From positions 2,667,001 through 2,731,000 of the forward strand of contig JAWQEG010001559.1 in the NCBI GenBank assembly GCA_033782935.1: 64,000 bases of DNA, in the 5' to 3' direction. Positions 43,000 through 54,503 of the stretch are shown here, in pieces; position 1 is the first letter of the stretch; each line of letters starts with the position of its first letter. The notes under the pieces are model-generated. The model made no database searches. It saw only the letters and a list, made by a program, of their open reading frames with translations, and was not told the DNA's origin. Source of the stretch: Petrolisthes cinctipes. Taxonomy: Eukaryota; Arthropoda; Malacostraca; Decapoda; Porcellanidae. The translations under genes and the position numbers were made by a program.

Positions 43000-44192
43000 A
43001 TGTACTATTGCGGACAAAAGTTTCTTTCTACTCAGGGTGATAATTCCTCACGACTGCTGCCCCTTTTCTGGCCGGCAGGTTGCTGTTGGCTCGAGAACTA
43101 CACCACCAGCAGCCGAACAGTTGACTGTCTAATTTACCCCCCCCCTCTCTCTCTCTCTCATGTGTATAGCATATACAGTAAATGAATGCATTAGATGATA
43201 GATAATATCAGGTGCAAAACAAAATAATGACTCTTGCACAAGAAGATGACCCAGTACTACTATTTGTCAGAAATCACACAAAAGCTGAAATATTACTAGA
43301 ATAAACTGAATCATAGTTCATACTAGTGTGATTTTAAGCCCACAGAAGCATGCAGTAAAATGAAAAATTATATACCTCATTTAAAATGCAATGGGAGCAA
43401 TATGACCCTTTGAAAGTAATGTTGGCTGTGTTCACTATTATGGTATCTTTTCAAGGACTCGGTCTGTAGCATACTGCTGTCTCATGACCGGACCACTATT
43501 CGATTCATGCACTTAGATTTACTCCATATAACCTGTAGTTCTATATTTGCAGCACCTATATGTAATATATCCATTTATATATGTTTTTATATTTACTTTT
43601 TAAGTCAGTCATATTTCCACTAGTTAAAAGAAAGTAACTTTTTTTTTTTCCCGGACAGTCCATAGGACATCTTATTCACAAAAGCAAAGTTCATTCTTTC
43701 TTAAGATAATAATTATTTTCTTCTTAAGCGTTCATTCATGCTCCGAAATCAAAATATAAACTCATACTAATAGAAGAGCAACACCATTCACTGTTTCGAA
43801 ATAAGCCTGAAACACTAAGGGAGATCAGTAATGCAAGCATACGAGCAAGTGCGAACTCTGATATGCCTAGTGAATACAGGCCCTGGCTACGTGTAAAAGG
43901 AAAATGGTATATTAATAATACAGTCAGCGTTCAAGGTGTTAAATACTAGTACTGGCATTTTCTTCTTGTTTAGTTATTACTTGCTTTGCACCTGATATTA
44001 CCTATCAACTAATGCATCTATTTATATGCTATACATTTCCTATCCGAATCCGAGACAGTCAACTGTTCGGTTGCTGGTTTACGCGGTGGTGAGGTTCTCG
44101 AGCAAGCAGCAACCTGCCGGCCAGAAATGGGCCAGCAGTCGTGTGGACTTATCACCCGGAGTAGAAAGAAACTTTTGTCCGCAATAGTACAT
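43000..44192. mobile_element. Element with long terminal inverted repeats (about 220 bp)
   Basis: 43000-43222 and 43985-44192 are inverted copies. Both outer ends read ATGTACTATTGCGGACAAAAG (or complement), and the inner parts share GGCCGGCAGGTTGCTG, AACAGTTGACTGTC and AATATCAGGTGCAAA. The 760-bp centre has no gene. No target duplication was found. It lies inside the Helitron-like insert. Confidence 0.7.
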
Positions 44193-44396
44193 CCACAATC
44201 AAATATCCCCCGACACTTACCTTGCATCGGAGTAAATATCTTGGTAATAAAGAGCAACACATGCATGATTTTGCAGCACCTCATAATATTTTTTGAGGGG
44301 GTTGAGTTGACATAAGGTGTTGCAGGATTACATTTTGATATGATACTGATTTATTATCACGATGGAAGGAAAGTGTTGGTGGTTATTTGATTGTGG

Positions 44397-44600
44397 CTGT
44401 ACAGCCATGGCTGATAGTGCTGGACCAGGGTCCAAGGACTGTTGGAGAGCAACTGAACAAAGTTCGAAAAAGTAAGTCTTCTAAACCTCTCTCATGGTTG
44501 AGAATGGCTTGGAAAATTTACTTGTTCGAACTCTGCTTAGTTGCTCTCCAACACTCCTTGGACCCTGGTCCAGCACTATCAGCCATGGCTATACGTATGG
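44397..44600. other. Near-perfect long hairpin, arms about 70 bp
   Basis: AGCCATGGCTGATAGTGCTG...GTTCGA at 44403-44466 is answered by its complement at 44525-44590 with only about four mismatches; pairing extends a few more bases into AAGTAA/TTTACTT. The loop is about 50 bases. A transcript would form a long double-stranded stem. Confidence 0.85.
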
Positions 44601-44732
44601 CAAGCGGCCTGAGATCGCGGAATATTTTTAACTAATGCAACAAGACTGAAATGCTTTCACATATTATAAAGTTAATATTGACTATTTCTAAACCGACAGA
44701 AATTTTTCCTGGCAACGCTGGGTACCTCCGCT

Positions 44733-45112
44733 AGTAGATAAATATGTTGTCAAAATAAAAGCAGAAATTTGGTAGTCCAGCCAGCACAGGCGGATGTAGG
44801 AGGCGGATGTAGGAGGCACAAGCACTGACTAATCCAAATGGCATTCGACAGAATTTCATTAATCCTAAATGGGTAGGAAAAGCAGTCAAGGGCTTTGCAC
44901 CTTCTGATAAGGGTACCTGAAAACTTGTGCAAATCCTCCTCCATATTACAGGCAGGTTCTGCATCGAACACGGTTATGGAATTCTACTGACGATAATCAA
45001 CTGCCATCCTGTAAGAGCCGTCTGGCTTCTTTACCATCACTACTGGAGAACAATGCCGAGAGGTGGAAGGCTGAATGATACCTTGCTGTTAGATCTATGT
45101 AAGACATATTAC
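44733..45112 (-). pseudogene. Gypsy-E pol: RT palm
   Basis: On the minus strand: GIIQPSTSRHCSPVVMVKK near 45080, GSYRMAVDYRQ (45025) with a following TAG, QVPLSEGAKPLTAFPTHLG (44920), CRMPFGLVSACASYIRL (44850), and the catalytic box Phe-Tyr-Phe-Asp-Asn (44755), ending at the insert border. One deletion with frame change lies near 44925. The box has Asn in place of the second Asp, shared with the fragment at 45113. Confidence 0.85.
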
Positions 45113-45670
45113 TAAGTCCCCCTCTCAGAGGGTGCTAACCCACTTACAGCATTTCCTACTCACCTCGGACTCATGTTCTCGCTGATTTGTCAAATGTGTC
45201 CTTTTATTTTGACAATATGGACTGAGGAGTTGCAAGCTGTTTCAGTCGACTCAAGGGTGTCTTATCCTCCCAACCTGTCCTTCGTCTCCCAGATGCCAGC
45301 CTCACCTTTGTGCTTAGGGCTGATGCCTCCAACAGGCATCAAGGGGCCGTCCTATTCTAATATCACCTTGGTTGCCCATATACTGTTGCATTTGCCAGCC
45401 GGAAACTTCTTCCCCGCGAGACGAGGTATTCCACCATTGAAGGTGAGTACTTAGCTATTATTTTTGGTATCTTAAGTTTTGATTACTACCTACGTGGAAA
45501 AGAGTTCATCTTAGAGGTTGACCACAAACCTTTTACTTATCTGCAAACCTCTCAGGGAAAGAACGACAGGTTACTCAGTTGGGCTCTCAATCTCCAAGCT
45601 TACAAGTTCAGAGTAATTCACGTGGCTGGGGTGGATAACATCGGGGCAGACTTGCTGAGTCGAACATAAT
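45113..45670 (+). pseudogene. Inverted Gmr1-like gypsy fragment: RT end and RNase H
   Basis: On the plus strand: PLSEGANPLTAFPTHLGLM (45119), then after a deletion LADLSNVSFYFDNMD (45180-45225), then FVLRADASNRHQGAVL (45305), FASRKLLPRETRYSTIEGE (45395), RGKEFILEVDHKPFTYLQ (45495) and HVAGVDNIGADLLSRT with stop at 45667-45669. It belongs to the same group as gypsy-E but sits head to head with its RT at about 45112. Again no integrase follows RNase H, though this copy is cut soon after. Confidence 0.88.
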
Positions 45671-45737
45671 ATTTCTCAATGTCTTATCCATTCCAGGTGG
45701 TTTTCCTTACCGAAGTCTACCCATGGTAGTATAAATA

Positions 45738-46290
45738 ATAAAACACCAATATCACAAGTCTGGTCCACTGTAAAAAAATTAAATAAGAAAAAAATATCCC
45801 ATAGAATTACCAAAATTTCTTTTAATAACATCAACTATGACGACCCTACAGACATTGCTAACGCCCTCGCCAGGCAGTTCTCTTTCGCTAGCAGCTCTGA
45901 AAATTACCATCCAGCTTTCGTGCCCATCAAGAAAGCATCAGAGCTGCAGCATATTGACTTTGCCACAGGGGATGAATTAGATTGCAACAGTGATCTACCA
46001 ATGCAAGAGCTTGTCCAAGCCCAAGGAGCCTGTAGTGGGACATCCCCAGGACCCGATGAGATTCGGTATAAGATGATAAAGCATCTTGATCATGGGTCCA
46101 TGATCAAGATGTTGCATGTGTACAACGAGATTTGGAGGGGTGACTCAGACCTTTCCAAACTCGTGGCACTTTGCACATGTCATTCCCATACCGAAAGGAG
46201 AGGGGAACCCCAGATCGACTACGTCGTATCGCCCTATTATGCTCAGAAGTTGCTTATGCAAAGTCACGGAGCGAATTGTTAATTGTAGGC
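45738..46290 (+). pseudogene. LINE-D, 5' segment: start of RT
   Basis: Words of the region before and at the start of an I/Jockey-type RT: SGTSPGPDEIRYKMIKHL near 46040, MLHVYNEIWRGD near 46110, then in another frame AHVIPIPKGEGNPRSTTSYR near 46180 and KVTERIVNCR up to 46290. Gypsy-C2 interrupts here. The frame resumes at 55102 with LLYFLKSRNLLVD, so the two parts are one LINE copy. Frame changes near 46160 and 46240 show it is dead. Confidence 0.85.
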
Positions 46291-46881
46291 TGTACCAGTC
46301 CTCTAAGGCTTTAACTCGTTCAGGATCTGATACAGTACCTTAGTCCGAAGTGTAGTCGTAGTAGTTGTTGTTGTTGTGGTTGTTGTGGTATTAGGTAGCG
46401 AGCTCGGCGTAGTGGTGTTCTTAGGTAAAGTGACTGCACAAGTTTCTTTAGGCTTAATTTATTTATACATACTTATCTCTATACAGGGAATTATATTTAA
46501 TGCCTTGTCTTATATGCCTGTGTCTCTCTCTTATGGAGACAGGTTATAGCCCTGGGAGTCAGTTTAGGAAATCCTACATATTAGTTCAACTTCACTGCTT
46601 ATATACATTCTGTTTTGGAAGATGCCAAGTCTATTCAGATAGGGGTGGAGTTCTTGTCTAAGCTCCACCCAATTCTTCTCTCTCTCTCTTTCTACTTTCT
46701 CTCCCTTTCTCTCTCTCTCTCACTTTCTCTCCCTCTCTCTCTCTCTCTTTGTTTGTAAAGAGATGACAGCTAAATAGATGAGCTCAGAGGGGAGAAGGAG
46801 ACCCTCCTTGTGGTTTGGAGAGGGGAGTTGTTTATGTTGTTTCAATAGGGCGTCTGGTACATGTTGTTATTCTACTGTACA
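46291..46881 (-). repeat. Gypsy-C2 3' LTR
   Basis: 591 bp. Contains CT-rich microsatellites (46675-46750) and the GTAGTTGTTGTTGTTGTGG tract. Nearly identical to the LTR at 54504; they differ mainly in microsatellite length. Confidence 0.95.
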
Positions 46882-48799
46882 TCGCTCTATCACGCTACCC
46901 GCCTGGCCCTCCAGGCATTAAAGCTTTATTTAATAGAAGGCCAGTTCACAGTGTTGGTAGGGTATATGATAATTAACATAGTAACAATGAAGACATGTAT
47001 AGTAACCTAAAATAGACATTAAGACATAGGCACATCTTGTACATAAATGAACATAGATAGTATCATTAATACATGAATATTAATACATTGTCACATAAAA
47101 ATCATCTTAAAATGAATGTGTTTAGCTAGGTGCATGTTATTGTGTGTATATAAGCTAACCTATGCTAAAGGTTTACACATTAATAAGGGGGCCGTGTTGC
47201 TAGGCTGTGAAATAACAGTCCTATTCTTTTCAATACAACGTAATTCAGTATACCTCGATAGTTCGTTCTTATACAACACATAAATATGATCGTACATGGC
47301 AGAAAGATAAGACAGTGGATAATAAACATTGGTACTCAGTGTTATTTTTATCAATATATGGAGGAATCAAATTATATAATAAGGATGATTGAAGCCTATT
47401 CTCCTTGAATAACATAATAGTTGCACTTTTTCCGAAACAACTGATAATGAGATGTTAAACAAGTCGACTTTAAATGAAATATGTTTAAAGGTGGAAAAGA
47501 TTATGTCATGTTGTCAAGCACGTTTATGTTTATTAGGCAAGGTAACGATTCCCTTGGATCGTATTTCCTATGAGTCCGTTTCTTTATAGTAGCCTGTAAC
47601 CATACCATGTGTAGGGTGATTAGGGTAAATTAATGTTAATTGTGTATCAGCAGGTAAGTATAGATAGTGGAAATTAAAATTGATGATGAAAAGAGATATT
47701 GATTAGTAATAGATATGAATGTTAATGCATATAGGGCTTGATTAGTATTACTTTGATTCCAAGCAAGTGGAGATTTTGCATCCTTAGGAGATTTATATGC
47801 AACTTAAATGCAAAGAAATATGCAAGACAAACATCTATGAAGATATGCAACATGGCACTTGAAGTGTTGTGTGTCACTGATGACATCATCACTAAGTATA
47901 ATACTTATTGGATGAAAATCGAATGTGAAAGGATTATTTCCATTTTCATAGGGAATTGGTGAAGTACGTAGCTTGGGAAAAACATTTTATCTTTTATGTG
48001 AATAATAATGGGATTATAATCTTGTAGTAATATACTACGCATTAATGTATAATAATATACCAAGTAGGTGTATGAAGATAATAAGTAAGATGGTATTTCA
48101 TCATTGATTATACCATTATATTTCGTAGCTGTTGGAGTGGTAATAATTGTGAGTTAATCTTACCTTAATCGCAGTAAATATTCTCTTAAGAAATAAATGG
48201 TTGTCATTTCTCTCTGTTTCTCACCTGCAATTCATTTCCTGCTAATTCACAGAAATAAATAGAAGCCTAAAACATGATATATTATTCCATATATGTAGTT
48301 CTTTTCATTCGTTGATCATGTAAAGTTATATAAATCGTATTTAATTTCTGTGCAATGATTTGCACTCTAATACAGTATATCTGTTACTTTATCTTATCTT
48401 GATTTGCAACGGCTTGTCCCGCAACCTTTTTATTTATGGGATAATGCTTGTATATTACTATCTAAGCCTTATTAAATAGTGTCGATGAAATTCCGCTTAA
48501 AATATCCCAATCACGCTTTGGGCTGTGATGATGGTTCTAAGCCATTATTTTTTTTTTTTTTTTGTATAATAAGCGAGCAATATTACCTGAGTCGCTGAAT
48601 TCCTTCCTAGGGCGCCCAATGGTGACAGGACACCTTAGAATATAATACATTTAAATTGGGAACTTCATTTGTGTGATACCTGTCAAACAAAACTAGTGTA
48701 TCATTAAATACCTTATCTGTACCCACTGCTCAATGGCAGAAAATTTATGTAATAAGTCAGATACCTTATAAAAATTAATGATAATATCGTTCGTCCCCA
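46882..48799 (-). other. Gypsy-C2 decayed 3' region (env position)
   Basis: Lies between the env start and the 3' LTR, where an env gene would be expected. I could not find a convincing frame; short segments such as a minus-strand stretch near 48690 might be env remnants. A T-run of about 20 occurs at 48547-48563. Confidence 0.5.
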
Positions 48800-48962
48800 A
48801 TATTTTATTATTTCCTTTTTCTTTTCAACTGTTTGATAAAATTGTAAACGAGAGCTCTCAGAATGTAGACGTCATCTTTATCCGCTTGATGCACTTCTTC
48901 GGAGCTTATAGCCGCTGCGAGTATAAACACGAAAACCGTTATATAGGTTGATGTGGGCCACA
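48800..48962 (-). pseudogene. Gypsy-C2 env-like gene, N-terminal remnant
   Basis: On the minus strand the ATG at about 48954 opens a frame whose first 20 residues are a hydrophobic signal-like stretch (core TVFVFILAA). It is clearly related to the start of the gypsy-C env-like frame and again follows the end of pol at a similar distance. After about 50 codons the frame loses similarity. It is only a trace of an envelope-like gene. Confidence 0.5.
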
Positions 48963-48989
48963 TCCGTAAGAAAAATTATTATATATCAT

Positions 48990-51900
48990 TGGAAACCGAT
49001 TGGAGTTTTTGTTTATAATTGTTTATATTATTATCATCAATAGTAGGGATAAAATTACTAGGAAGAGGAATTGTTAATGTTCAAGAGATATTGATTGGTT
49101 TCATTGTGGATGTTGGGTTTTGCGCGCTTTTACCAATTTCTTTATTCTCTTTACATAAACAATATCAACCGCCTGGTAAAATTATGCATTATTATAGGTT
49201 TATTACCTACTAAAGAAGTGTGAAGATTCGATCGGGTACCCGTTATCACTTGGAGTGAACATATTGAGTTATTTGTTTTATTATGTCGGCGATTACGCAA
49301 TATTTCCATGCAAGCTCATAATTTGTTTTGTTATGTTGGCAATCACGCATTATTTTCATGCAAGCTCATAATTTGTTTTGTTATGTTGGCAATCACGCAT
49401 TATTTTCATGCAAGCTCATAATTTGTTTTGTTATGTTGGCAATCACGCATTATTTTCATGCAAGCTCATAATTTGTTTTGTTATGTTGGCAATCACGCAT
49501 TATATTCCTGCAAGCTCATAAATTGTTTTGTTATGTTGGCAATCACGCATTATTTTCATGCAAGCTCATAATTTGTTTTGTTATGTTGGCAATCACGCAT
49601 TATTTTCATGCAAGCTCATAATTTGTTTTGTTATGTTGGCTATCATGCATTATTTTCATGCAAGCCTAGAATTTGTTTTGTTATGTTGGCAATCACGCAT
49701 TATATTCATGCAAGCTCATAATTTGTTTTGTTATGTTGGCTATCATGCATTATATTCATGCAAGCCTAGAATTTGTTTTGTTATGTTGGCAATCACGCAT
49801 TATATTCATGCAAGCTCATAATTTGTTTTGTTATGTTGGCAATCACGCATTATATTCATGCAAGCCTGTAGATCGTTTTGTACATCATGATGAAATTGTT
49901 GAAATGCAACTCACTGTCGTTCAGTGTAGTTGTCCACGTTGTAACATGGATTCTGTGTGGCAATTTTATATCATATGAAAGACGTATCCATACGCCATAT
50001 AGTATTTCATGTGGAGTTTTTCCCTTTATTTCCGTATTTTGTAGTGTTTATTGACCGTCATATCGATGCAGTCTTCCCATGTGGAGGGATTTTCCTTGTT
50101 TCTGTGCCATGAAGTACTTCTAGTATTGTTACGGTGCTGCCGTTTTGTTAACCCATTAAATGCTGGGAGATATGGTAATATAAACGTTTGCTTAATGTCG
50201 TAGACATCAGATACCTTTTATAATATCGAGACATGTATATGGTCATATGAAGTTGGTTTTTATATATATATGTGCATTTACCTTTGCGGTTTTTATCATA
50301 GTGTTGCCGCCACCAAATATCTAGAAAATGGTTAACCATTGGTAATACTTTATTTGTGTCCTGATTCGGAATTGGTAAGGAAAGTAGATCTATTCCTACT
50401 ACGTTCCATGATTCGTCCAGGATTAGGGATTCCCGTCATGGAACAGGTCCAAATGTATGGCCTTTATTTGCATTGTCTGCTTCGCACTGAGCGATATATG
50501 TGTTTCATCATCTACCCTTAGTTTATGCTAATGGTGTATTGTATGGAGAGTGGTCAGGTACCTATCTCTCCCAGGATGCCTTGCTGCTGTATTATGATAT
50601 AAGGGTAATAAATACTGAGGGAATCATTATTTGTTGTATCACTATTTGATTGTTTTTACGTCACGTTTCCTAAGTTTTCTGTAAATAATATCATCATGAA
50701 GGGAAAATATGTTTAAGTGACTGGGTAATTTTGGGCCATTATTTTCATCCTCAGTTTTTAATGAATATTTTATTACATTCATCATAGAATTGTTTGCTAA
50801 TGTTTACGAACCGCATTAAGGTCAAAGTCCATGGGTGTCCTCGGAACTAAAAGGACAAGATGACTGTTTAAGGGATCTACTACTTTATTAATCGTCCTAA
50901 AAGATAGTTAATGTCAATATGCGGGAGAAATTCCTGAATTGTTAGACATTATCTGGCTAATTTTCCCGTTAGGGTTTGAGGTTATAGTAAGCCACGGATC
51001 GTTTGATAATTTGCGAAAACATGTAAAGGATAGCCTAATATGATTTCTCTCAAAGTACGAAGTGCCCATAATATTGCTTAAATTTCCTGTTTTGTTACAG
51101 AGTAACGAGTAATCTGTAAGCATAAGTACATACCTGACATAGACCCGTAGCTATCTCTTACATAAGTACAGCGCCTTAGTCTACTGAAGAAGCATCTGTA
51201 CACTCCATAAAAGACAATGAATATTTGGGAACGTAAGAATTGAAGCTTACATTAATTAACCTTTAATAATTCAAAGCTTAGCTGTTTTTCTGGCATCCAT
51301 ACAAAATTTGTATCTTTCTCGAGGGGATTATTTAGGTGTTTAGTTACTTGGGAAAATACTTTACAAGGATTCTATATAAAAACATAAGACCAAGAATGAT
51401 TTTATGTTAGTAACATTTATTTAGAATAGTGAATACTCTCATTGCTCGTATTTTATCAGATTGCGTATGGAGCACAGGGGCGGTTAAATGGATAACCTAA
51501 AATGATAAGTTCCTGGTAAGAAACTGAGATATAGACATTTAAAGTTTGAGTCCTACCTAATGTAATCTCTGTATAACCTTCGTTATAGTTACTTACTATG
51601 AAAATAATCAAATCGTTGAGATTAGCGATGACTACGTTATTAATAAAACCAATACGAAAATTGATCATATGCTGAAATGTGGATGAAGCATTACATAAAC
51701 CAAATGGTCTACGAATGTATTCATAATAACCATGGGAAGTATTAAATGTTGTAATGGGTTGAATTTTATCATCTAATGTTACTTGCCAGTTTCCACTGAC
51801 CAAGTCTAATGTGGAGAATATCATAGGTTTTGTTTCACCAATGTTAGACAAAACATCTTAAAGGAGGGAGGGAATATTTATCTTTAAGTGTAGCATTATT

Positions 51901-53040
51901 TAATTTTCTGCAATCAATGACTGGCCTAAAATCACCATTATTTGTTTCTTGAAACCAAAAACATTGGGCTGTTAAAATGGGAATTAGAATTCTTAATAAT
52001 GCCTTCATCCATCATTTAATTTAATATTTCGTTTACCACTTTCTGTGTACTATGCGGTACGGTAGTCTATATGCTCGAGTAAATGGGTTAAGGAGATGTT
52101 AGAGTAATGGTATATATTTTTTTTCTAATAATTCACCAGGTAGGGCAATCGCATTTAAATATGTGGCTAGTATAGTGATGAGATTATCACGATAAAGTGG
52201 AAAATCGCGTCCACTGACCAAATTTCTAAGTTGCTCCCTTACGACTATCTATTTATCCTTCGGTAAGAACCGATACAATATTTCCTTGTGGTATTGGTCT
52301 AACTTCCATCTGTACAGATCACATAGATATGTTCCTTTCTTTACATGAGTATTGGTAAATGGTTTATTAATATCAGTGACATTTTCACTGATTACATTAG
52401 TTAAGTAAATTAATCCCTGGTTATATATTATTTTACTAGTTCTATTAAGGATAGAACGGTAGTGTGTGGCTGTACATGAGATGGAAGATGTACCTTCAAT
52501 TTATGGACGAAATTTGGAGTTAATATATTTTTATATGCAGCAATGGCCTTTATGATAATGGGGTTATTTCCCTCATTTTCAATACGTATAGGGTTAACAT
52601 TACCTGGACTTATATATTATGGCCTGGACAATCCTGTATTTGAATACATTAATTCCTAAAATGTATTATTTTATGTTTAGGGTTTATTATTATGGTTTGT
52701 TTAATAAGGTATGATAAACCTAGTTTATAATTTCGTATTATATAAAATTCATTATGGATATGGTTAGTTCCCTTGGCTAACCGTACAGGAAGGGTTAGTT
52801 TCCCTAAGACCTGTAATTTATTGCCTATTATGGTTGACAATTCTATGTCACCTGTTCAATCCTGGTTTATAAATGCTGCTGGGGACCTAATTTGCTCAAT
52901 TTGTTAAAGGAATTATCCGATAACAAGGAAACTGCGGCGCCTGTGTCTATCATTAAGGGGGTGTTACTATGTGATACTAGGACAGGGAATTATAGTATAT
53001 TATTGGTAAATGCGACGACAGGGCCTACAGTTATATTTTC
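48990..53040 (-). pseudogene. Gypsy-C2 pol
   Basis: Minus-strand domains in order: protease with Asp-Thr-Gly-Ala near 52945 (MIDTGAAVSLLSDN), RT with FSTLDLVSGNWQVTL near 51800, RPFGLCNASSTFQHM near 51690 and the box Asn-Leu-Asn-Asp at 51609-51620. RNase H 50900-51330, integrase about 49880-50850, and the pol C-terminus with VKRIKKLVKARKTQH near 49110. Many frame changes. A 50-bp tandem array (49272-49868) grew inside the integrase C-terminal coding part. The Asn in the RT box is shared with gypsy-C. Confidence 0.85.
49272..49868. repeat. Tandem array, about 12 units of 50 bp
   Basis: ATTTGTTTTGTTATGTTGGC recurs every 50 bases from 49321 to 49821, with a first diverged unit from about 49272. 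Units differ mostly by ATTTTC/ATATTC and CTCATA/CCTAGA changes. Read on the minus strand the unit matches gypsy-C integrase coding sequence at about 39403-39453 (MRDCQHNK versus MRIRQHNK). 50 is not a multiple of three, so the pol frame rotates and is destroyed. There are no unique spacers, so it is not CRISPR. Confidence 0.95.
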
Positions 53041-53048
53041 GGTACGTT

Positions 53049-53618
53049 TTAATATTGTGGCGGTCTCGTTTCATGCATCATGTTTCGATTGTGCCAGTCC
53101 CGTTTCATTCTGTTAAGGATCATGCATTCATCTAAGGAATGCGACTTTGACTCATGTAAATGACTGTATTTATGATTACTTTCGTTACAGTGTTTGCAAC
53201 GTTTTCCCTGTGATTCCCCTTGAGTAGGTGTGGCATCAAAATTAAAAATCTTCGTACCCTTGGATTGAGTAATCTGTAATTCACGATGTATGATACGAGA
53301 TTCCTTCGAATTTAAAGCTAGAGACCCTGATAGTGCAAGTGCTTTTGCTGGTGCACTTGTATTTATGTTGTCCGCCTTAGTTTTAATTATTCTCTGAACC
53401 CATGATAATGAATTATGTAGTTTACCATCCTTAAAAACATCAATAAGTGACTGTCTGAATGTAGCATATGACGTTAAATTCTGTGGATTATCTCCCGTAT
53501 AGTACTTTGAATAATTGTGGGCGGGTAAAATTCTCATTGCTTGCATAGTAGAGTTAGTGGGGTTAGAAGAAGTTGTTAGAAGAGCAGAGACAGTCGGAGA
53601 TTGTGGAGGAGTAGCCAT
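53049..53618 (-). pseudogene. Gypsy-C2 gag, partial
   Basis: 189 codons on the minus strand beginning MATPPQSPTVS, equivalent to an internal Met of gypsy-C gag near residue 88. It keeps a shortened capsid region (YYTGDNPQ, FKDGKLHNSLSWVQR) and one Cys/His knuckle (CKHCNESNH), but has lost two internal blocks found in gypsy-C. The N-terminal part (53620-53900) is decayed. Confidence 0.82.
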
Positions 53619-54503
53619 TGTTGGAGAAAATACAGGTTAATATAGTATACCAGATGGAGACTTTAATGGGGGTAAGGTTAGGAGAAACAAAGGAATGTAC
53701 TCGAATGTGTTGGAACCACAAACGAAACTTAGGGAGGTAGAGGAATCTAGCTTGGAGGCTAGTGAATCATTATCAGGGATATTCGAAGTTAGTTATGATA
53801 CCTTTGGATTAATGGGGGATTATATCTTTACTTTTGTTTTAATTTGGCACTTGTTTTCTGTTGTTTGGGCTGTTAGTGAGGAACCTATTTTCTAACATGT
53901 TCGTGGACAAGTGAAAAATAATGTAATGTAACATGTAATGTGTACCTACTTTAGTTGACTGTAGTTGCAACGACGATGACGACAAGTGGAAGTTTTGTTG
54001 GGGCGTTGCCTGACGAGGCGACGATGTGGTGAAGGGGCGACGACCATGAAGTGACGAAGCGATGATTAGTTAGCTCGCACACTAACACACTAACAGTCGT
54101 AATTGGAGTGAAGATGATGAACGTTGACTTGCCTTTTTACGAGAGAATTTACGTATAAGGAGGCGGCGTCAGCGTGGAGGTGATGGAGTGATGGCGTTGT
54201 CCTTACGAAAGAATTTACGTAACAGGATCGCCGTAGTGATGAAGTGATGATTGTTTGTTGTGAAGTAGATGAGGTTCTCTGTAGGTCAGTTGCAGTTATG
54301 TTGAAGCAGGTGTTCCTTGTAGGTGAAGAATTTGTGGTTTATCTCCCTCGTTAGAGGTCGTAAGATTACCCACTGAAGAAATTACTTGAGAGAATTTACA
54401 AGCAGATTCCTTCAACTTGTCCTTGAACTATGTTAGTCACTGTACTCCCGTGAAGTCTTTACCTTGCAACTTGCTTTGTTGCAAAACACCGCTGCCATCA
54501 AAA

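Larger units (their letters stand above)
42530..44734 (+). mobile_element. Helitron-like insert in gypsy-E RT
   Basis: The insert separates the RT palm (ending at the FDNIFIY words, 44733) from the RT thumb (42529). Its right end GGCAACGCTGGGTACCTCCG then CTAG is like Helitron 3' ends (short GC hairpin, then CTRR, next base T). Its left end starts TCTCTG, and Helitrons start with TC. No Rep/helicase gene is present, so it would be non-autonomous. An ATAAAT word occurs at both junctions, which is not expected of a Helitron, so another element type is possible. Confidence 0.5.

Noticed and set aside
49272..49868. Regular 50-bp array as a CRISPR
   Set aside because: No unique spacers between repeats, eukaryotic setting, and the unit matches retrotransposon coding sequence.
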